Assembly (NCBI GenBank): GCA_031289975.1
Contig: JAITOM010000180.1
Location: 1 to 9,145 of the forward strand
From: Methanobrevibacter sp.
GTDB lineage: Archaea; Methanobacteriota; Methanobacteria; Methanobacteriales; Methanobacteriaceae
DNA length: 9,145 bases
Direction: 5' to 3'
The notes under the pieces were generated by a model. That model worked only from the letters and a program-made list of their open reading frames with translations. It was not told the origin of the DNA and made no database searches. Shown here piece after piece: positions 5,168 to 9,145 of this stretch. The position numbers and the translations under genes were made by a program. The stretch's first letter is position 1; every line of letters begins with the position of its first letter.

Positions 5168-5967
5168 TAATTATTTTTCAAGGATACATTAATTTTAAAA
5201 ATAAAAAAATTCCTAAAGTTTTATTAGGAACAGCTCCATTTACAGCTGAAACTTATTTTGGTCATAGAGCGAGACTATATGAATTAGATTTATATGAAAG
5301 TCCTGAAAATATAGCTAAAATTATTAAAAAAGCTTTTGAACTTGGATTGAAAGGGATAAACTTAAACACTAATGAAAAATTAATCAATGGATTTGAAATA
5401 GCCATATCTCAAGGAGTAGAAATGGATGTTATTGGAATAATTGGAAAAACAAACATAGATTATAGATTTCCAAACATGGAAGAAGGAAAAAAAGCAGATT
5501 GGAGAGGTGATATTGAAATACTCTCAAAGTATAATCTTTCAGTTATTTTTATAGATGAATTTATTGTAGATAGCTATGATTGGGATTTATTAGAAGAAAT
5601 ACTCATGACAATAAAAGATAAAGGATATATTCCCGGTATTATAACATCTTTTCCTTTTAAAACTACAAATAAATTATTAAAATCCCCTATAATTGATTTA
5701 TTTGATTTTTACATGCTTCCTGTTAACAAATTAGGATACATGATGGATATTGAATCTTTTTCAGAGGAAAATAGAGAAAATCTCTCAAATTTAGTAAATA
5801 AGTTAAATAAGAAGATAGTTATCAATAAAATTTTAGCTGCCGGTATTCAGATGCCAGAAGAAGCATTTAATTTTTTAAAAACATTAAGTTATGCTGATAT
5901 GGTTACCATAGGTGTTTCATCTGAAAAAGAAGCAGAAAAAGATTTTAAACTTTTACTAAATATCTAA
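5164..5967 (+). CDS. TIM-barrel protein resembling aldo/keto reductases
   Basis: 267 aa from GTG 5164, and 264 if ATT 5173 is used. The opening KIPKVLLGTAPF strand, the alternating hydrophobic strands and amphipathic helices along the whole length, and the end KILAAGIQMPEEAFNFL plus ADMVTIGVSSEKEAEKDF resemble the C-terminal half of aldo/keto-reductase barrels. I cannot place the catalytic Asp-Tyr-Lys-His set with confidence, so oxidoreductase activity is not shown. There is no signal peptide or membrane segment, so it should be cytoplasmic. The start is uncertain: GTG 5125 is in frame but lies at the predicted transcript start, GTG 5164 overlaps the stop of a 9-codon ORF, and AAGGTGAT (5161-5168) points to ATT 5173, exactly where A' has ATG after its AGGTGAT. 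It appears to be transcribed alone, with a hairpin downstream. Confidence 0.7.
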   Translation: MIIIFQGYINFKNKKIPKVLLGTAPFTAETYFGHRARLYELDLYESPENIAKIIKKAFELGLKGINLNTNEKLINGFEIAISQGVEMDVIGIIGKTNIDYRFPNMEEGKKADWRGDIEILSKYNLSVIFIDEFIVDSYDWDLLEEILMTIKDKGYIPGIITSFPFKTTNKLLKSPIIDLFDFYMLPVNKLGYMMDIESFSEENRENLSNLVNKLNKKIVINKILAAGIQMPEEAFNFLKTLSYADMVTIGVSSEKEAEKDFKLLLNI

Positions 5968-5996
5968 ATAAGAAATTTTAATAACTAAACAATTTT

Positions 5997-6025
5997 AATA
6001 GCTATTTATTAAGATAATAGCTATT
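5997..6025. terminator. Repeated palindrome AATAGCTATT forming a 10-bp hairpin
   Basis: AATAGCTATT is its own reverse complement and occurs at 5997-6006 and 6016-6025. The two copies can pair as a 10-bp stem with a 9-nt loop, 30 bp after the stop codon at 5967. It may end that transcript. Two copies spaced 19 bp apart could also be paired operator sites for the gene at 6100. Confidence 0.4.
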
Positions 6026-6099
6026 ATTAACATGAATACTTTTAGATCAAGAGAATAATTTATTATGACTAAATTTTTAGATATTTATAGGTTAATACT

Positions 6100-6690
6100 A
6101 TGCAGGATAAAAATGAAGAAAAGGCAATGATTTTAGTTAAAGAAACTAAGAAATTTTATTTAGAAGCAATATTTCTCATTGGTTTAGGATTGTTTTTTAT
6201 CATAAGAAGACTTTTAATAGGAAATGTTAGTTCTAATATGCCTTATGCATTAGATCCAAATACTCAAATTTTAATGAACCAATACATTTATTTTGGTGTT
6301 GTAATCATCTTTTTATTAAGAATAGTTTATAGATATACTAAATTATACAGATTAAAAAAAGGATTTAAAAATAAAAATAATAATAAAAGACTTGAAAAGT
6401 ATATGAAAAATAATGATTTAGATGATATTCAGTCTAAATTTAAAGAAGATGATTTAAAAGAAAAGAAAAAATTTTATAAGTATTTAATTAGAACCATTAT
6501 TATAAATATTTTGTTAATTATATTAAAGTTTAAATATCCAACCACTTTTCAATGGGTTGATTTAATAATTCTTTTAACAATAGTTACTACAATTTATAAA
6601 TATTTATTTGTTTTTCATGTTGATAAGAAGTTATTTAGTGATAATTGGGAAAATAAGAAAAAAGAGGAGTTTATCAGATTTTTAAAATAA
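6100..6690 (+). CDS. Membrane protein with four predicted helices, unknown function
   Basis: 196 aa. ATG 6100 has a partial ribosome binding site (AGGT around 6089-6092). An in-frame ATG at 6127 is a weaker alternative. Hydrophobic segments at about residues 20-40, 60-78, 128-144 and 152-173 form two hairpins, separated by a charged, Lys/Asn-rich loop (80-127) that should be cytoplasmic. A basic tail follows the last helix. There is no cleavable signal peptide, no Cys and no recognisable domain. It sits 132 bp after the aldo/keto-reductase-like gene with a hairpin between, so co-transcription is doubtful. Codon use is strongly AT-biased, like its neighbours. Probably a lineage-specific integral membrane protein. 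Confidence 0.75.
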   Translation: MQDKNEEKAMILVKETKKFYLEAIFLIGLGLFFIIRRLLIGNVSSNMPYALDPNTQILMNQYIYFGVVIIFLLRIVYRYTKLYRLKKGFKNKNNNKRLEKYMKNNDLDDIQSKFKEDDLKEKKKFYKYLIRTIIINILLIILKFKYPTTFQWVDLIILLTIVTTIYKYLFVFHVDKKLFSDNWENKKKEEFIRFLK

Positions 6691-6726
6691 AAAAATGGTC
6701 AAACTTGATGAATTTATTTAAAATTA

Positions 6727-6763
6727 TTTATATTAATTAAAATAAATTTATATTAATTAAAAT
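6727..6763. repeat. Tandem 17-bp repeat, 20-bp period
   Basis: TTTATATTAATTAAAAT occurs at 6727-6743 and again at 6747-6763, at the start of a 453-bp gene-free spacer (6691-7143). No ORF is supported in this spacer on either strand. Confidence 0.6.
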
Positions 6764-6831
6764 TTAAAAGTATAGATTTTTATAAATTAATATTTGAAAT
6801 TAACTAATTTAATAAAAAAGATTATCATCTT

Positions 6832-6849
6832 AAAATTTAAGAACTTTTC
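6832..6849 (+). repeat. 18-bp repeat, inverted copy at 8894-8911
   Basis: AAAATTTAAGAACTTTTC here is the exact reverse complement of 8894-8911. The two copies lie on opposite sides of the transporter gene at 7144-8454, about 2 kb apart. GAACTTT also occurs near 4750 and 9130, so this may belong to a short dispersed repeat family. Confidence 0.6.
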
Positions 6850-6906
6850 CAAATGAGTATATATCATTAAAATAATTAAATTGTTATTATTTTTAAAATA
6901 AAATGC

Positions 6907-7047
6907 TTAATTTTAAATATTAATTTATAAAAATCTATAATTTTAAATAATATAAATATATTTTGATTAATGTTAGTGATTTTAAATTAATATATTTTAA
7001 TAATATTTATTTTTAAAAAAGTTATTTATTAAGAGTTTTATCAAAAC
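6907..7047 (+). repeat. Long AT-rich direct repeat, left copy
   Basis: This stretch is repeated downstream of the transporter gene, at about 8941-9145. Two exact blocks anchor the match: 6916-6948 equals 8968-9000 (33 bp) and 6995-7023 equals 9092-9120 (29 bp). They are followed by TATTAAGARYTTTATCAAAA-like sequence in both copies. The middle is less conserved and differs in length. Confidence 0.65.
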
Positions 7048-7071
7048 CACTATTAATTAAAACATAAAACT

Positions 7072-7080
7072 AAATATAAA
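7072..7080 (+). promoter_or_regulatory. Possible TATA box for the transporter gene
   Basis: AAATATAAA followed by an A-rich stretch lies about 65 bp before ATG 7144. A transcript would start near 7105 with a leader of about 40 nt. In such AT-rich DNA the match is weak evidence. Confidence 0.25.
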
Positions 7081-7143
7081 AAAATAAAAAGGATTAATTC
7101 CTATTAAATTTAATTGTAAAACTTAGTTAAGGAAAGATAATAC

Positions 7144-8454
7144 ATGTCCAACGACATTATTTTAGAGATATTTATTTTAAGTATTTTAATATTTATAACT
7201 GGATTATTATCCATGGCTGAATTGGCAATAGCTGCATCAAGGAAAGTTAAATTAGAGAAAATGAAAAGAGAAGGTGTTAAACATGCTCAAACAGTTATTA
7301 ATTTAATGCAAAATCCTAATGAATATTTGTCATCCATACAAATGGGAATTACTCTCATTGGAATATTAACTGGAGTAATTGGAGGTTCTACTATTTCCAA
7401 ACCTCTTGAAACTATATTGGAAAATTATATTCCTTTTGGTAATATAATGGCTATTCTTTTAGTGGTTGTAATTACCACATACTTTACGATGGTAATTGGG
7501 GAACTTGTTCCAAAAAGAATAGCATTAAATAATCCCGAAAAAATAGCTATTAAAATAGCTAAATTCACAACCATATTATCTAAAATATCTACACCAATAG
7601 TAATTATTCTTAGTAAATCAACAGACTTCACATTAAAAATAATCGGTTCTAAAAAAACAGAAAGGGATTTAGCTACAGAAGACGAAATTAAATTACTTAT
7701 TAAAGAAGGAATTAAGGCTGGAACCATTGAAAAAGAAGAAGAAGATATTATTAAAAGAGTTTTTCGTTTAGATGAAGAAAAAGTAGACATGTTAATGACT
7801 CCAAAAAAGGATATAATATGGATAGATTTAGAAGAAGGATACGATAAATTGAAGAAGACAATTATTGAAAGTGAAAGATCCATATTTCCAGTTGCAAGAG
7901 ATGATATTGATAATGTTTTAGGTGTTGTTCAAACAAAAGATATTTTAAGTTCCTTATTATCTGAAGAGGAATTGGATATTGAATCTTATATAAAAAAACC
8001 ATTAATTGTGCCTGAAAATTTATCGACGCTTTCTATTTTAAAGTTGTTAAAAGAAAACAAAGAATATGTTCATATTGCATTGGTTGTAGATGAATATGGA
8101 AATGTAGAAGGTTTAATAACTTTAAATGATATTCTTGAAGGAATTGTTGGGGATATTCCAGGTATTGATGAAACAGATGAACCAAAAATTGTTAAAAGAA
8201 AAGATGGATCTTGGCTAATTGATGGTGGTTTTGGCATTGATAACTTCAAAGATTTTTTTAAAATTGAGGAACATATGCCTCAAGAACATGAAGATGGATA
8301 CACGACATTAGCAGGATTTATTTTGAGCTACTTAGAAAGACTTCCAGAATTAGGAGAAACCTTTTCATGGAATAATTTTAAATTTGAAGTTGTTGATATG
8401 GATGGGCATATTATAGATAAAGTTTTAATTAAAGAGAATGGACAACAATTATGA
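7144..8454 (+). CDS. CNNM/CorC-family (DUF21-CBS-CorC_HlyC) membrane transporter
   Basis: 436 aa, the usual length of the family. An N-terminal DUF21/CNNM domain (about 1-170) has membrane segments near 5-27, 63-82, 99-118 and 140-160, with the family signatures MAELAIAASRKVKLEKM, SSIQMGITLIGIL and GELVPKRIALNNPEKIA. Two CBS domains follow (about 217-272 and 281-336, the second with VDEYGNVEGLITLNDILEGI), which in relatives bind adenine nucleotides and couple to transport. A CorC/HlyC domain (about 347-430, with GSWLIDGGFGIDNF and YTTLAGFILSYLERLPELGE) ends the protein. Relatives act in magnesium or cobalt export and divalent-cation resistance, and older annotations call them hemolysins. The substrate here is inferred, Mg2+ being most likely. 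ATG 7144 is preceded by AAGGAAAG near 7129-7136. The gene stands alone between repeat-rich spacers and converges on the gene remnant that ends at 8460. Confidence 0.93.
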   Translation: MSNDIILEIFILSILIFITGLLSMAELAIAASRKVKLEKMKREGVKHAQTVINLMQNPNEYLSSIQMGITLIGILTGVIGGSTISKPLETILENYIPFGNIMAILLVVVITTYFTMVIGELVPKRIALNNPEKIAIKIAKFTTILSKISTPIVIILSKSTDFTLKIIGSKKTERDLATEDEIKLLIKEGIKAGTIEKEEEDIIKRVFRLDEEKVDMLMTPKKDIIWIDLEEGYDKLKKTIIESERSIFPVARDDIDNVLGVVQTKDILSSLLSEEELDIESYIKKPLIVPENLSTLSILKLLKENKEYVHIALVVDEYGNVEGLITLNDILEGIVGDIPGIDETDEPKIVKRKDGSWLIDGGFGIDNFKDFFKIEEHMPQEHEDGYTTLAGFILSYLERLPELGETFSWNNFKFEVVDMDGHIIDKVLIKENGQQL

Positions 8455-8459
8455 AATAG

Positions 8460-8621
8460 TCAAAAATGATTATGTAAAATTTGAATCTTCTTTTTGTATT
8501 CAAGTATTAACCTTGCAATATCATCAAACTGTTCTTCGTCACCAATAAAAACATCAATACTATTTTTAACCATTTTTAAAGCATTTTCTATATCATAATC
8601 ATTTTTTAAAGTCTTATTGCA
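8460..8621 (-). pseudogene. 3' remnant of an unidentified gene, cut at an inverted repeat
   Basis: On the - strand the frame is open from 8621 to the stop TGA (8462-8460), about 53 codons. It includes NDYDIENALKMVKNSID and VFIGDEEQFDDIARLILEYK and ends KKKIQILHNHF. The sequence is amphipathic and helical with normal codon use, like the C-terminus of a real protein, and quite unlike the low-complexity spacers. Upstream it runs directly into the 10-bp inverted repeat at 8620-8629, where a stop codon (TAG on the - strand, 8624-8622) closes the frame. No start codon with a ribosome binding site is seen. I take it as the tail of a gene truncated by insertion or rearrangement. The family is not recognised. 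It converges on the transporter gene with a 5-bp gap. Confidence 0.6.
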
Positions 8622-8842
8622 CTATAAAAAGAGGATGGATTTTTACAATTTAAAAATTAAGAAAGTGAGGGAAATTCGATGGCATGTATACGATCTAAAT
8701 TTTTAGGTTCAAATAATGATAAACCTGCTCTGGTTCTTCAATTCGATGGCATGTATACGATCTAAATTCCTATCCGAAAACCAAATTTCAGATTTTTGAA
8801 ACCCCATGCTCTTTTTACACAACCTAATATTATTTTATAGTG
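8620..8842. mobile_element. Possible small inserted element bounded by CACTATAAAA inverted repeats
   Basis: CACTATAAAA (8620-8629) is the exact reverse complement of 8833-8842. A second pair lies inside, TAAAAAGAG (8625-8633) and CTCTTTTTA (8809-8817). The enclosed 223 bp is visibly less AT-rich than the flanks, holds a pair of 29-bp direct repeats and no ORF of note, and truncates the - strand reading frame at its left end. No clear target duplication is seen. The outer sequence at 8836-8866 resembles that at 3005-3040. Confidence 0.4.
8673..8768 (-). repeat. Pair of 29-bp direct repeats with a 38-bp spacer (CRISPR-like)
   Basis: Identical 29-bp copies at 8673-8701 and 8740-8768 start AATTCGATGGCATGTATACG and end ATCTAAATT, with a 38-bp unique spacer (8702-8739). 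Repeat and spacer sizes fit a CRISPR unit. Read on the - strand, the repeat starts AATTTAGATCGTATACATGC and the 8740 copy continues into ATTGAAG, similar to the ATTGAAA ends of many type I-B repeats. The 8673 copy diverges there, as terminal repeats often do. Against this, there are only two copies and no cas genes in the window. A simple duplication inside a mobile element explains the data equally well. Confidence 0.45.
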
Positions 8843-8893
8843 TATGAAATAATGTTTGTAAGTAATAAGGTTTTTTAAATTATAGTCATTTTA

Positions 8894-8911
8894 GAAAAGT
8901 TCTTAAATTTT
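8894..8911 (-). repeat. Inverted copy of the 18-bp repeat at 6832-6849
   Basis: GAAAAGTTCTTAAATTTT is the exact reverse complement of 6832-6849. Confidence 0.6.
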
Positions 8912-8930
8912 GGATGAAAATTTTTTTTAT

Positions 8931-8970
8931 TAAAATATTTAATTTTTAATTAAAATATTTAATTTTTAAT
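8931..8970. repeat. Perfect 20-bp tandem duplication
   Basis: TAAAATATTTAATTTTTAAT occurs at 8931-8950 and 8951-8970 with no difference, directly after a run of eight T at 8921-8928. It opens the right copy of the long AT-rich repeat. Confidence 0.75.
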
Positions 8971-9145
8971 ATTAATTTATAAAAATCTATAATTTTAAAT
9001 TTTAAATAATTTAAATAATATAAATGATTTTAAATTAATATTTATAAAATCTATGATTTTATAAGTCAAAAAATTTCTAATTTTTGCTATTTTTTAATAA
9101 TATTTATTTTTAAAAAAGTTTATTTATTAAGAACTTTATCAAAAT
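8941..9145 (+). repeat. Long AT-rich direct repeat, right copy (runs to window end)
   Basis: Counterpart of 6907-7047, sharing exact blocks 8968-9000 and 9092-9120. It has extra sequence in the middle and probably continues beyond the window. The stretch 8843-9145 contains no ORF that I can support. Confidence 0.6.

Noticed and set aside
6691..6720. Resemblance of GTCAAACTTGATGAATTTAT to the left arm of the MITE-like element
   Set aside because: Only about 13 bases agree with a one-base shift, and there is no partner arm, so a second element copy cannot be supported.
7425..7883. Open frame on the - strand inside the transporter gene
   Set aside because: It is antisense to a well-supported family member, with low-complexity Ser/Ile-rich sequence and no ribosome binding site. 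It is a shadow of the real gene. The - strand frames at 346-549 and 3182-3370 are rejected for the same reason.

Overview
The window is strongly AT-rich and looks like the chromosome of a methanogenic archaeon of the Methanobacteriales, most likely Methanobrevibacter or a close relative. This is an inference from three things: GGAGGTGAT-type ribosome binding sites (several GGAGGT or AGGTGAT starts), a TTTATATA-type TATA element, and short signal peptides of the MKIKILSLVLIAILA type. No rRNA, tRNA, transposase or cas gene is visible.

Left part (about 1-4670): an accessory cluster of exported proteins, all on the + strand. Five genes carry signal peptides. Gene A (276-689, small secreted) is followed 25 bp later by gene B (715-1767, secreted domain plus C-terminal membrane segments). 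Then come C (1852-2340, small secreted), A' (2456-2995, a diverged relative of A) and B' (3099-4592, an enlarged relative of B). The cluster therefore reads as a duplicated two-gene module, A-B and A'-B', with C between. A and C share nearly the same upstream leader and signal-peptide DNA but have different mature parts. The leader element also occurs a third time, at 91-124, in front of a 21-codon ORF with a perfect ribosome binding site. B' contains a run of eight G in its coding region, and gain or loss of one G would truncate the protein, so it may be phase variable. I recognise none of these five proteins.

Middle (about 4593-6690): a strong hairpin/T-rich terminator, then a 183-bp MITE-like element with 26-bp imperfect inverted repeats and a possible 5-bp target duplication. 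Next is a gene for a TIM-barrel, aldo/keto-reductase-like protein with an unusual start region: a well-placed 9-codon upstream ORF whose stop overlaps a GTG, and a good ribosome binding site in front of ATT where ATG would be expected. A four-helix membrane protein of unknown function follows.

Right part (6691-9145): a CNNM/CorC-type transporter gene (DUF21, two CBS domains, CorC/HlyC domain) lies between long repeat-rich AT spacers that share direct and inverted repeats. Downstream of it, on the - strand, is the 3' remnant of a gene that ends exactly at a 10-bp inverted repeat. That repeat encloses a pair of 29-bp direct repeats with a 38-bp spacer, which resembles a one-spacer CRISPR remnant but may be something else.

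Working picture (inference): a variable surface or secreted protein locus, built by duplication and recombination at repeats, next to ordinary housekeeping genes, with small non-autonomous mobile elements scattered in the spacers.
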